From DASPWV01 sp046727855 (GTDB taxonomy: Bacteria; Acidobacteriota; Vicinamibacteria; Vicinamibacterales; UBA2999): a stretch of DNA of 25,382 nt. This document shows positions 7,477 through 14,870 of the stretch, in pieces; positions within the stretch are counted from its first letter, which is position 1, and every line of letters begins with the position of its first letter. Made by a program: the position numbers and the translations under genes. Where the stretch lies: assembly GCA_046727855.1 (NCBI GenBank), contig JBKPDL010000202.1, positions 1 through 25,382 of the forward strand, given 5' to 3'. The notes beneath the pieces were generated by a model. It searched no databases. It worked only from the letters and a program-made list of their open reading frames with translations, and was not told the DNA's origin.

Positions 7477-8808
7477 TCATACGAGGCGCCGCTCCCCCGC
7501 GGCGTGCACCCACGCCAACACGATCGGAGTCTGCGCCGGACGCGTGTTGGCGACGCTGATGGCAGATTCGGCCATCCGGATCGCGTTCTCGAGCTGCCGG
7601 TCGTCGTTATAGTGCAATTCGAACACCGACTCACCCCTGGCGACGCGATCGCCGGGCTTTTTGTGCAGCACGATTCCCGCCGCGGGATCGATGACGGCGT
7701 CAACTCGATCGCGACCAGCGCCGAGCAGCATGGACGCTCGCCCGACGCGCTCGGCGTCCATGGCCGCGACATATCCGTCCAAGGCCGCCGTGACCTGCCT
7801 CACGTGCGCGGCGTGCGGTAGCCGCGATGGTTCGGCCACCACACGACGGTCGCCGCCCTGCCGCACGATCACTGCCTCGAGTTTGGCGAGCGCCTTGCCG
7901 GTCGACAGCGCCTGCCGCACCTTCGTCTCGGCCTCGGCTTCCTCGCGCGCCACGCCCGCGAGCGCGACCATCCGGCTGGCGAGCGTGACGATGACCGTCT
8001 CGAGATCCTTCGGTCCCTTGCCCTGGAGGGTCTCGATGCACTCGGCGATCTCGAGCGCGTTGCCCACGGTCCTTCCGAGCGGCGCTTCCATGGCGGTGAT
8101 GAACGCTTCGGTCAGCACTCCGTTGGCCGTGCCAATCGACACCAGCGATCGCGCCAAGACGAGCGCGTCGTCCTGCGTCTTCATGAACGCGCCGCTGCCG
8201 CATTTGACGTCGAGCACAACGGCATCGCTGCCTTCGGCGATCTTCTTGCTCATCACCGAGGCGGAAATCAGCGGAATGCTTTCAACAGTCGCCGTGACGT
8301 CGCGCAGCGCGTAGAGCTTCTTGTCGGCGGGCGCAATGTCTTTGGTCTGACTGATCAAACAGCAACCGACCTCGCGCAACGCACTGCGAAATTCGTCGAG
8401 CGAGAGCGCAATGCGAAAGCCAGGAATGGCTTCGAGCTTGTCGAGCGTGCCTCCCGTGTGCCCGAGCCCGCGCCCGGACATCTTCGGGACCACCACTCCG
8501 CACGCAGCGGCGAGCGGCGCAAGCACGATCGAGACCTTGTCACCCACCCCGCCGGTGCTGTGCTTGCCGACCTTGACACCCGGGATCGACGACAGATCCA
8601 CGCGCGTGCCCGATCGCACGATGGCGTCGGTGAGCCAGGCCGTTTCCTCCGGAGACATGCCGCGGAGCACGATCGCCATGAGGAGCGCGGATGCCTGGTA
8701 ATCGGGCCATGCCCCGTCGGTGACACCGCCGACAAATGCATCGATGGCCTCGCGCGAAAGCGGTTCTCCGTCGCGCTTTGCGCGAATGATGTCCACGGCC
8801 CGAAACAT
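7477..8808 (-). CDS. deoA: Thymidine / pyrimidine-nucleoside phosphorylase
   Basis: Dimeric phosphorylase that splits thymidine, deoxyuridine and possibly uridine into base and (deoxy)ribose-1-phosphate. The 443-residue protein keeps the family order: N-terminal alpha domain (FRAVDIIRAKRDGEPLS), phosphate-binding KHSTGGVGDK (82-91), SGRGLGHTGGTLDKLE (111-126), a SVMSKKIAEGSDAVVLDVK stretch, and a C-terminal PYNP domain ending in QLENAIRMAESAI. The ATG at 8808 gives the standard N-terminus; the frame continues upstream but into non-homologous sequence. It is the first gene of the deoA-nupC-punA-cdd-mtnA run. Whether it prefers thymidine or accepts uridine too cannot be decided from sequence; I use deoA for the family. 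Confidence 0.94.
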   Translation of the reverse strand: MFRAVDIIRAKRDGEPLSREAIDAFVGGVTDGAWPDYQASALLMAIVLRGMSPEETAWLTDAIVRSGTRVDLSSIPGVKVGKHSTGGVGDKVSIVLAPLAAACGVVVPKMSGRGLGHTGGTLDKLEAIPGFRIALSLDEFRSALREVGCCLISQTKDIAPADKKLYALRDVTATVESIPLISASVMSKKIAEGSDAVVLDVKCGSGAFMKTQDDALVLARSLVSIGTANGVLTEAFITAMEAPLGRTVGNALEIAECIETLQGKGPKDLETVIVTLASRMVALAGVAREEAEAETKVRQALSTGKALAKLEAVIVRQGGDRRVVAEPSRLPHAAHVRQVTAALDGYVAAMDAERVGRASMLLGAGRDRVDAVIDPAAGIVLHKKPGDRVARGESVFELHYNDDRQLENAIRMAESAISVANTRPAQTPIVLAWVHAAGERRLV

Positions 8809-8848
8809 GTTCAGCTGGTGCGGCGGCAGTATATCGTATGCATTGCAT
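8809..8848. promoter_or_regulatory. Divergent promoter region with a small dyad
   Basis: Only 38 bases separate deoA from the start of the broken HD-GYP gene on the other strand. On the minus strand GATATACT is a plausible -10, with a weak GTTGTC-type -35 too close or too degenerate to be sure of. An 11-base dyad ATGCATTGCAT at 8838-8848 overlaps the opposite start codon and could be an operator for the nucleoside operon. No DeoR- or CytR-like regulator gene is present in the window. The assignment is weak. Confidence 0.35.
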
Positions 8849-9302
8849 GACAACTCCGCGCGCCCAACCCGCTGATCTTTATAGGGACCGGTGGCGAGCG
8901 CAATCACTGAACCACTTTCGCCGGAGCAGGCCCGCACGCCTGGCCGAATTCGCGCGCGCGTGCCGAGCGGCGGCACGAGTCCTCGTCATGTACCCGGCGA
9001 CGCGGTGAACATCGCGAACCGCTTGTGGGAGACGGCCCAGAGCGAGGGCCTCCCCGACCCGGAAGAGGCGCGACAGCTGGTCGACAACCTCGCGCAAGCA
9101 GTGGCGCAAAACCGCACCGCGCTCGTGGCGCTGACGGCGCTGAAGGAGTACGACAATTACACGTTCACCCAGGCTGGCATGCCCTTATGACGTGAACCTC
9201 TGGGAGAGTCTCCAGGACGGTGCCGGCCCGACGACCGTAGTGAGCCCGGTCGAGCCCGCCAGCGTCGGAGTCGATCCACTGACGTATCTCGAGCGCGCAT
9301 GA
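8847..9302 (+). pseudogene. HD-GYP-type protein remnant with two internal deletions
   Basis: Three pieces of one protein lie in the right order. Piece one starts at the ATG at 8847 (MTTPRAQPADLYRDR) and contains LAEFARACRAAARVLVMYPA, the usual N-terminal segment of an acidobacterial HD-GYP-type family, then stops at 9006. Piece two, in another frame (about 9005-9170), reads VNIANRLWETAQSEGLPDPE to NRTALVALTALKEYDNYTFT, the linker and the first helix of an HD-GYP domain, breaking just where the next histidine is expected. Piece three (about 9177-9302), back in the first frame, reads PYDVNLWESLQDG to VDPLTYLERA, the C-terminal end. The middle of the N-terminal region and the entire metal-binding HD-GYP core are missing, so no c-di-GMP phosphodiesterase activity is possible. 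Its final ATGA overlaps the next gene. The family assignment comes from recalled sequence patterns and should be verified. Confidence 0.72.
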
Positions 9303-10936
9303 CTACCCGGCTCATCACCGCTTGCGCCGCCCTGCTGTTTGTCTGCACCGTCACCCCATCACCGTCGGCACAGTCACGCGCACGCGACGGCAAGCTGCTG
9401 GTCATCGTCGTCGTCGATCAGATGCGGTTCGACTATCTCGATCGCTTCAAACACTTTTGGAAGGACGGCTTTGCGCGCCTGCTGGCGGACGGCGCCGTGT
9501 TCGAGCGCGCCGCTTATCCGTATCTGAATACGGTGACGTGCGTCGGTCACGCGACGATCGCGACCGGAGCGATGCCTTTCACTCACGGCATCATCATGAA
9601 CGAATGGTGGCAGCGGTCGACCGGCACGCTGATGGCGTGCACGAACGACCGTAATGTCAAAAGCCTCCCGTACGGCGGCGGCACGCCGGAAACGATCGGA
9701 CATAGCGCATTTCGCCTCCGTTTGCCGACGCTGGGCGACCGGCTTCGCGCGGCGTCGCCGCAATCGCGCGTCGTGACGATGTCGATGAAGCCGCGCAGCG
9801 CGGTGATGCTCACAGGTCACGGCGGCACAGCTGTCACCTGGTTCGCGGATTCAAACACGTGGGCAACGTCGACTGCGTACACAACGAAGCTGATACCGGA
9901 GGTGCAGGCATGGGTCACCGCGCACCCTGTTGAAAACGAGCGAGGCGCGATCTGGAACCGCGTTTACGATCCGAGTGCATACAGCGGCGTTGACGACGGT
10001 GTCGGTGAACGTCCGCCGGTTGGCTGGACACCGCTCTTTGCGCATCCGCTCGCCGGCGTATCTGGTACCGGTCGCGATCGATTCTTCCATCTCTGGGAAC
10101 TCAGCCCGTTTTCCGACGCAGCGCTCGCCAGCCTGGCAGCAACACTCGTGCAGTCGATGCAGTTGGGCCAGCGGGGCGTCGTCGATTACCTCGGTGTGGG
10201 TTTCTCCGCCCTCGATTACGTTGGTCACGCGTTTGGGCAGGACAGCCATGAGGTTCAGGACACGCTGATTCGGCTCGATAAGGCGCTCGGCCAGTTCCTT
10301 ACGCTGTTAGATAAGAGCGTCGGACGCGATCGCTATGTGCTCGCGCTGTCTGCTGACCACGGCGTCGGTGGAATCCCGGAAGCACTGCGCGCCGAAGGCC
10401 AGGACGCTGGCCGTCTGGCCAGTGCCGACTTGCACAAGATAGCCGAAGCCGCAATGGTCAAAGCGCACGGTCCGGGACCGCACGTCGCGCACGTGGAGTA
10501 CACCCAGCTTTATCTCACGCCGCGCGCACGCGCGTTGGCCGCCTCCAACCCTCGCGCGCTCGACCCACTGATCAAGGCAGTGTCGTCGGTGAATGGCGTG
10601 TGGCGAGTGCTCTCGTCGAGCGGGCTGCCCTCGAAGCGCAACAGCAGCGATTCGCTCGAGCGTGCCGTGGCGCTCAGCTACTTCCCTGGCGAAAGCGGCG
10701 ATGTCCAGATCGTGCTCAAACCAAATTGGATCAACACCGACTCCGCGGCGGCAACGCACGGCTCTTTGCACGCGTACGACCAGCGTGTGCCCGTCATCTT
10801 TTATGGCGACCATATTCGACCCGGGCGCTTCAGCGATCCAGCATCGCCTGCGGACATCGCACCAACGCTCGCCTCATTGGTGAAGCTCAACTTACCTGGC
10901 GTAGATGGCAAGGTGCTGAAGCGTGCACTGAAGTAG
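9299..10936 (+). CDS. Exported alkaline phosphatase, PafA-like
   Basis: A 545-residue alkaline-phosphatase-superfamily enzyme with an N-terminal signal peptide (hydrophobic 6-20, likely cleaved near 24), so it acts in the periplasm or outside. The catalytic set matches PafA-type monoesterases: VVVDQMRFDY with metal ligand D40, YLNTVTCVGHATI with the nucleophile threonine (T80), IIMNEWW with N101 in place of the PafA asparagine, and SMKPRSA with K164 and R166 equivalent to the phosphate-binding Lys and Arg. The remaining zinc ligands are supplied by DYVGHAFGQDSHEVQD, SADHG and the late ATHGSLHAYD. The threonine plus Lys/Arg pattern favours monoesterase over diesterase (NPP) activity, but promiscuity is common. 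The ATG overlaps the HD-GYP remnant by 4 bases. It likely releases phosphate from organic sources. Confidence 0.9.
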   Translation: MTTRLITACAALLFVCTVTPSPSAQSRARDGKLLVIVVVDQMRFDYLDRFKHFWKDGFARLLADGAVFERAAYPYLNTVTCVGHATIATGAMPFTHGIIMNEWWQRSTGTLMACTNDRNVKSLPYGGGTPETIGHSAFRLRLPTLGDRLRAASPQSRVVTMSMKPRSAVMLTGHGGTAVTWFADSNTWATSTAYTTKLIPEVQAWVTAHPVENERGAIWNRVYDPSAYSGVDDGVGERPPVGWTPLFAHPLAGVSGTGRDRFFHLWELSPFSDAALASLAATLVQSMQLGQRGVVDYLGVGFSALDYVGHAFGQDSHEVQDTLIRLDKALGQFLTLLDKSVGRDRYVLALSADHGVGGIPEALRAEGQDAGRLASADLHKIAEAAMVKAHGPGPHVAHVEYTQLYLTPRARALAASNPRALDPLIKAVSSVNGVWRVLSSSGLPSKRNSSDSLERAVALSYFPGESGDVQIVLKPNWINTDSAAATHGSLHAYDQRVPVIFYGDHIRPGRFSDPASPADIAPTLASLVKLNLPGVDGKVLKRALK

Positions 10937-11012
10937 CCGTCCTCTCGCGACCGCTTCGTTCGCAGGCATAATAGTCGTGCCTGCCTTGCCCGCTTGAGGA
11001 AACGGACCCGAT

Positions 11013-12596
11013 ATGACATCACGCGTGTTACGCCGCTGGCACTTCGGCCTGGCGGTGGTTGGATGGGCCGTTCTGATCGTCGCCAGCGGCCTCACTCAGG
11101 ACGACGGCTTGGGCGGGCAGTGGCGTGTCGTCCGAGAAGTCGGCCTCCCTGGCATCGATCGAGGTTTGCGCGCGCAAGACCCGCCGAAGGAGCCGGGCGG
11201 GCGCGAGTCGCGGGTCCGCGCGCAGCGCATCGACCGCGCAGAGGCGCCCGGCGATTACGTAAGCGGATCAATCATCGTGAAATTCAAGAACGGCGCCGGC
11301 TCCAACGCGGTCAACTCCGCGATGAGCGCCGTATCCGCGAGCGATATCGAACGCCCATCGTACGCGGACTTCGACATCGTTGACATTCCTGACGGGGCCG
11401 ATCCCGAAGTGGTGGCGGCGGAACTGCGCCAGCGGCCCGAAGTCGAGTACGCGCAGCCTCGCTATCGCAATTACGCGATGGCGCGACCCAACGATCCGAT
11501 GTACGGGGAACAATGGAATTTTCCGCTGCTCGACATGGAGCGTGCGTGGGATATTCAGCCAGCCGCCGGCAGCAATGTCATCGTCGCCGTGCTCGACAGC
11601 GGCGTCGCATTCCGCACCTCGACGGTCCGCTACAACGCGCGCGCCTGGCGACTCGTGAATTCTGCCGGTCAGACGATCTTCGCGTTTCCAGCGCTCGGGC
11701 TAATCGACGTCCCGTTTGCTGTCGCGCCGGAACTCGGCGACGCGAAGTTCGTGTCACCGCACGACTTCATCTGGGACGACAATTTTCCGTTCGATCTCGA
11801 CGGGCACGGAACGCACGTCAGCGGCACGATTGGCCAGTTGACGAACAACGGCGTCGGTGTCGCCGGTATGGCCTACAACGTTAGGGTGATGCCGGTCAAA
11901 GTAATCGACGAGGTATGGGATTTCGTGTTTAGCAGTCCGAATGTTGGCACCGATGACGTCGTGGCGCGCGGGATCCGGTATGCGGCTGACAACGGCGCAA
12001 AGGTCATCAACATGAGTATCGGCCGCACCGGCGGCGGCGCCGCCATCGCTATCGAAGACGCCATCCGTTATGCCGTCGGCCGTGGCGTGTTTATCGCAAT
12101 CGCGGCGGGCAATACAGCCGATGTCGGTAATGCCCCGAGCCGCCCCGCCGAGATCGCGCCAACCATTGCTGGAGTTGTGGCCGTCGGTGCGGTGGGCAGG
12201 AATCGAGAACGAGCGTTCTACTCGACGACCAACGTGTACGTCGAACTCGCCGCGCCCGGTGGAGACCAACTGCGTGATGGTCTCAGTGGAGGTGTGCTGC
12301 AGCAGACGCTCGACGAGGACGTGCTTCACACCTACGATTTTGGACCGGCCGCGTATCGCGCACCGCGCGCGGATATGTTCAGTTATGAGTTCTTCCAAGG
12401 GACGTCGATGGCGACGCCCCACGTCTCGGGCTTTGCCGCACTCCTCATTCAGCAAGGCATCACGAGCCCCGCCGCCATCGAGGCGGCGATGAAGCAATTT
12501 GCGAACGATCTCGGCAGGCCCGGCGTTGACAGCGAGTACGGCGCCGGCCTCATCAACCCTCGTGTAACTCTGCGTGGTCTTGGACTGGCCAAGTAG
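11013..12596 (+). CDS. Exported subtilisin-like (S8) serine protease
   Basis: A 527-residue preproprotease. Residues about 10-27 form a hydrophobic export signal. Residues about 80-150 look like an inhibitor-I9-like propeptide (GSIIVKFKNGAGSNAV to EVEYAQPRY). The catalytic triad is complete: D195 in VAVLDSGVA, H265 in DGHGTHVSGTI and S465 in GTSMATPHVSG, with the oxyanion N367 in AIAAGN. There is an insertion between D195 and H265 (about 205-258) and another before the serine (about 412-458). The C-terminus ends shortly after the catalytic domain with no sorting or repeat domain. A purine-rich TTGAGGAAAC lies about 10 bases before the ATG. It is followed by a beta-barrel protein gene 16 bases on, so the two are probably co-transcribed. 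Substrate unknown. Confidence 0.93.
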   Translation: MTSRVLRRWHFGLAVVGWAVLIVASGLTQDDGLGGQWRVVREVGLPGIDRGLRAQDPPKEPGGRESRVRAQRIDRAEAPGDYVSGSIIVKFKNGAGSNAVNSAMSAVSASDIERPSYADFDIVDIPDGADPEVVAAELRQRPEVEYAQPRYRNYAMARPNDPMYGEQWNFPLLDMERAWDIQPAAGSNVIVAVLDSGVAFRTSTVRYNARAWRLVNSAGQTIFAFPALGLIDVPFAVAPELGDAKFVSPHDFIWDDNFPFDLDGHGTHVSGTIGQLTNNGVGVAGMAYNVRVMPVKVIDEVWDFVFSSPNVGTDDVVARGIRYAADNGAKVINMSIGRTGGGAAIAIEDAIRYAVGRGVFIAIAAGNTADVGNAPSRPAEIAPTIAGVVAVGAVGRNRERAFYSTTNVYVELAAPGGDQLRDGLSGGVLQQTLDEDVLHTYDFGPAAYRAPRADMFSYEFFQGTSMATPHVSGFAALLIQQGITSPAAIEAAMKQFANDLGRPGVDSEYGAGLINPRVTLRGLGLAK

Positions 12597-12612
12597 CCGG
12601 AAGGAGCCTGCC

Positions 12613-13287
12613 GTGGTGAGACGCCTTCTCGTTCAGAGTTTGTGTGTACTGATTTTTGCAGTTGCCGTTACGGCGCCGGCCGCGGCGCAAGCTCGCCCCC
12701 CAACGCGCCCGCCAGAGCGCAACACGATTGGCGTGCGCGGCTTTGGCATGGTCGGCAACATGATCTTCAAGGCGGAGGACTCGTTCGACACCGTGCTCGA
12801 TACGCACAGTGGTCCGATCTTCGGAGGCGGCGGTCAAGTGCTGCTTCCCTGGAACATTTATGTCGAAATCGGCGCCTGGCGGTTCAAGGATGACGGTGAG
12901 CGCGTGTTCATCGCCCCCAACTCTGAGATCTTCAAGCTTGGTGTGCCCGTGGAAGTCACTGTCATACCGCTCGAGGTGACTGGTGGATATCGGTTCACCG
13001 GCATCGCGCGCAAGTTCGTACCGTTCGCTGGCATCGGCTACAGTTCGTACCGCTATGAAGAGACGTCGGAACACGCGGAGACCAGCGAAGACGTCGACGA
13101 GCGGTTCGGCGGATTTCACATCCTTGGTGGCGGCGAGTATCAAATCACGCCCTGGCTCGCCCTGGGCGGCGAAGTGGCGTGGTCTGCAATCGCCGACTCG
13201 ATCGGCCAAAGCGGTGTGTCCGCACATTTCAACGAAGACGATTTGGGTGGAACCAGTTTCCGACTAAAAGTCTCGATCGGACGATAA
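12613..13287 (+). CDS. Small outer-membrane beta-barrel protein
   Basis: A 224-residue protein with a clear signal peptide (positively charged start, hydrophobic 8-22, cleavage near APAAAQA at about 26). The mature part alternates polar and hydrophobic residues with many glycines and aromatics (VRGFGMVGNMIF, GGGGQVLLPWNIYVEIGAWRF, VTGGYRFTG, FVPFAGIGYSSYRY, WLALGGEVAWSAI) and ends in a beta strand, SFRLKVSIGR. This is the pattern of an eight-stranded outer-membrane barrel of the OmpW/OprF-like type. The GTG at 12613 sits six bases after AAGGAG; a second GTG follows directly and cannot be excluded. Function is not predictable; its position just after the protease suggests co-expression. Confidence 0.8.
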   Translation: MVRRLLVQSLCVLIFAVAVTAPAAAQARPPTRPPERNTIGVRGFGMVGNMIFKAEDSFDTVLDTHSGPIFGGGGQVLLPWNIYVEIGAWRFKDDGERVFIAPNSEIFKLGVPVEVTVIPLEVTGGYRFTGIARKFVPFAGIGYSSYRYEETSEHAETSEDVDERFGGFHILGGGEYQITPWLALGGEVAWSAIADSIGQSGVSAHFNEDDLGGTSFRLKVSIGR

Positions 13288-13305
13288 CCGAACAACCGCC
13301 ACGGA

Positions 13306-13515
13306 GGTTCCTCACGGTCGTTCCTTACACGGGTTCCTCACGGCAGTTCACGAGGGTTCGGCAAGTCAGTTCCTCACGCGAGTTCACGTGGGTTCCGAAC
13401 GGACGTTCGAACCTATGTTCAGAACCTTGTGAACTGACGTAAGGAACTCACGTTGGGAACCTGCGTGAACCACGTGCGGAACGTACGTAAGGAACTCACG
13501 TGCGGAACGTACGTG
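13306..13515. repeat. GTTC/GAAC repeat array with overall dyad symmetry
   Basis: About 210 bases are filled with short units built on GTTC or its complement. In the left half the units face one way: GTTCCTCACG is exact at 13307, 13333 and 13369, with variants GTTCCTTACAC and GTTCACG. In the right half they face the other way: ACGTAAGGAACTCACGT at 13437-13453 and 13485-13501, and CACGTGCGGAACGTACGT at 13471-13488 and 13497-13514, giving a 26-base period. The centre, about 13392-13425, alternates GTTC and GAAC. The array could fold into a long imperfect hairpin. It lies between the beta-barrel gene and the ATL gene and has no coding content. Confidence 0.8.
13396..13421. promoter_or_regulatory. 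Two overlapping SOS-box-like dyads (GAAC-N4-GTTC)
   Basis: CGAACGGACGTTCG (13396-13409) and CGAACCTATGTTCA (13408-13421) both fit the Gram-positive-type LexA operator pattern CGAAC-N4-GTTCG, the first perfectly. They lie about 115-140 bases upstream of the start of an ATL-type DNA-damage gene. Because the surrounding array is made of GTTC/GAAC units, the match may arise by chance from the repeats. The LexA motif of this lineage is not known to me. Confidence 0.35.
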
Positions 13516-13534
13516 GCTGCCGCAGGAGTTTTCT

Positions 13535-13846
13535 GTGCGCCCAAGTTCTTCAACGGTCTTCACCAAGCGTGTGCTGTCGGTCGTGCGCCGTGTGCCAGTC
13601 GGCCGCGTCACCACCTACGGGACAGTGGCGCGGCTCGCCGGCCGGCCGCGCGCGGCACGCGCGGTCGGCAACATCATGCGCGCCGCACCGCAACCTGGAC
13701 TCCCCTACCATCGCGTGATTGCCGCCAACGGGTTCCTCGGCGGCTTCGGGGGCAACATCGCGCTCAAGCGCGCGCTGCTCGTGGCCGAGGGCCTCACCGT
13801 CACCTCGACACGCGTCAAGCAATTCGCGAAGGTTCGCTGGCCGTAG
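13535..13846 (+). CDS. Alkyltransferase-like (ATL/MGMT-family) DNA-binding protein
   Basis: A 103-residue protein covering only the DNA-binding domain of O6-alkylguanine transferases. It has the winged-helix start (FTKRVLSVVRRVPVGRVTTYG), the arginine-finger region RAVGNIMRA (R42) and the active-site loop. In true transferases the loop is PCHRV; here it is PYHRVIAANG, with Tyr58 replacing the alkyl-accepting cysteine. It therefore cannot repair by alkyl transfer. ATL proteins with Trp or other residues at this position bind O6-alkylguanine and pass the lesion to nucleotide excision repair, so the same role is inferred. The GTG at 13535 has AGGAG six bases upstream. It lies right after the GTTC/GAAC array and 10 bases before the methyltransferase-like gene. 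Confidence 0.88.
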   Translation: MRPSSSTVFTKRVLSVVRRVPVGRVTTYGTVARLAGRPRAARAVGNIMRAAPQPGLPYHRVIAANGFLGGFGGNIALKRALLVAEGLTVTSTRVKQFAKVRWP

Positions 13847-13856
13847 ACTATTGTCA

Positions 13857-14669
13857 ATGACCAACGTCAATCGCGCCCGGGTGCTGGCTGTCCTCGCCGG
13901 CATCGTGGTGCTTGCAGTGATGAGCTGGCAAACGCGCGTGGCGCGCGCGGAGCAGCAGCGGCGCACGCGCGAGGCGCTCTTCAACGAAATCCGTCCGGTG
14001 GCGCTTGCCAACTGCAGCCTCAAACGCTTCGGCAGTCGCTACGACGGCGGTTACTTGATGTGCGAGAACCTGCTCGAGGGGATCGAGTCCGCGTATTCGT
14101 ACGGCATTGACAAAGAGGACAACTGGGGCTGCGACGTGTCGCGGCTGCTGCGCGTGCCGGTCCACCAGTACGATTGCTTTACGCCGCATCGCCCGGTCTG
14201 CGCCGGCGGCACGTTCGTGTATCACAACGAGTGCGTCGGCGCGCGCCACGAAACGATCGAGGGACGCCTGTTCGACAGCGTCGTCAATCAATTGCGCAAG
14301 AATGGCGACACCGGCAAACGGGTGCTCGTGAAGATGGACATCGAAGGCGCCGAGCTCCCGGCGCTGATGAACACGCCCGACGAGGAGCTCGCGCGCTTTG
14401 CGCAGCTGCCGCTGGAAGTGCACGGCACCGACGAGCATTTTCTGGAACTCGTGAGGAAGCTCAAACGGACCTTCTATGTCGTGAGCGTTCACGTGAACAA
14501 CTACACCTGCACGCCCGAGGCCGCGCCTCTGCCCGGCCGGGCATTCCAGGTCCTGTTCGTAAACAAGAAACTCGGCATGCTGGACCCGTCCGGGCGCCCT
14601 CACCGGCCGGGAACGCCTCCCGACGCGCCGGACAATCCAAAAGGCCGGGACTGCCAACCCGTGTTCTAA
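13857..14669 (+). CDS. Membrane-anchored METTL24-like (Methyltransf_22/FkbM-type) protein
   Basis: A 270-residue protein with one N-terminal hydrophobic helix (about 9-23), acting as a signal anchor or uncleaved signal. The body matches the METTL24-like methyltransferase fold: LKRFGSRYDGGYLMC (55-69), SAYSYGIDKEDNWGCDVS (78-95), then VHQYDCFTP, and VLVKMDIEGAELPAL, the FkbM-type strand with its acidic pair. The C-terminal FYVVSVHVNNYTC also fits. Six cysteines in the first half (C53, C69, C92, C107, C115, C126) suggest disulfides outside the cytoplasm, which is odd for a SAM-dependent enzyme; activity is therefore uncertain. The tail is Pro/Gly/Asp-rich. The ATG at 13857 is preferred because it starts just before the anchor; the frame is open further upstream only across the ATL gene. 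Confidence 0.75.
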   Translation: MTNVNRARVLAVLAGIVVLAVMSWQTRVARAEQQRRTREALFNEIRPVALANCSLKRFGSRYDGGYLMCENLLEGIESAYSYGIDKEDNWGCDVSRLLRVPVHQYDCFTPHRPVCAGGTFVYHNECVGARHETIEGRLFDSVVNQLRKNGDTGKRVLVKMDIEGAELPALMNTPDEELARFAQLPLEVHGTDEHFLELVRKLKRTFYVVSVHVNNYTCTPEAAPLPGRAFQVLFVNKKLGMLDPSGRPHRPGTPPDAPDNPKGRDCQPVF

Positions 14670-14711
14670 CCCGGTTGCTCAGTTGAGTGGATGGCGCCAA
14701 TGGCGCGAGCC

Positions 14712-14737
14712 GCGCAAAAGCCTGCCCTCTTTTGCAC
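14712..14737. other. Hairpin in the gap before the ECF sigma gene
   Basis: GCGCAAAAG, eight bases, then CTTTTGCAC form a stem of about eight pairs within the 201-base gap at 14670-14870. It lacks a following T-run, so it is not a typical intrinsic terminator. A few bases upstream GGCGCC and GGCGCG could pair into a second small stem. The gap also carries a TCACT/AGTGA pair at about 14752-14786 and a GAGGAG at about 14787. It may be a structured leader of the sigma-factor transcript or simply an attenuator; I recognise no known riboswitch class. Confidence 0.35.
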
Positions 14738-14870
14738 CTATGCCGTTGGCTCACTTCGATGCGACGAAGCGCAACTCGAGTGAATTGAGGAGTTAGAGCC
14801 GTTTTGCGGCCGGGCGCGTCCAAAGCACGAACTGCTCCGGGCCGGACCGCGTATAACCGCATCAACGTCT

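Noticed and set aside
8809..8976. Longer start for deoA
   Set aside because: The upstream extension lacks family similarity and would cover the divergent gene start; ATG 8808 gives the standard N-terminus.
8891..9190. Intact 99-residue gene
   Set aside because: Its first third is out of frame with the real N-terminal piece starting at 8847, and its end breaks off inside the HD-GYP domain; it is the middle of a damaged gene.
11013..12596. Inactive S8 homologue
   Set aside because: All triad residues (D195, H265, S465) and the oxyanion Asn are present.
14690..14760. c-di-GMP (GEMM) riboswitch
   Set aside because: A GCAAAAG-type stretch was suggestive, but the conserved GEMM core and tetraloop-receptor pattern are not present on either strand.
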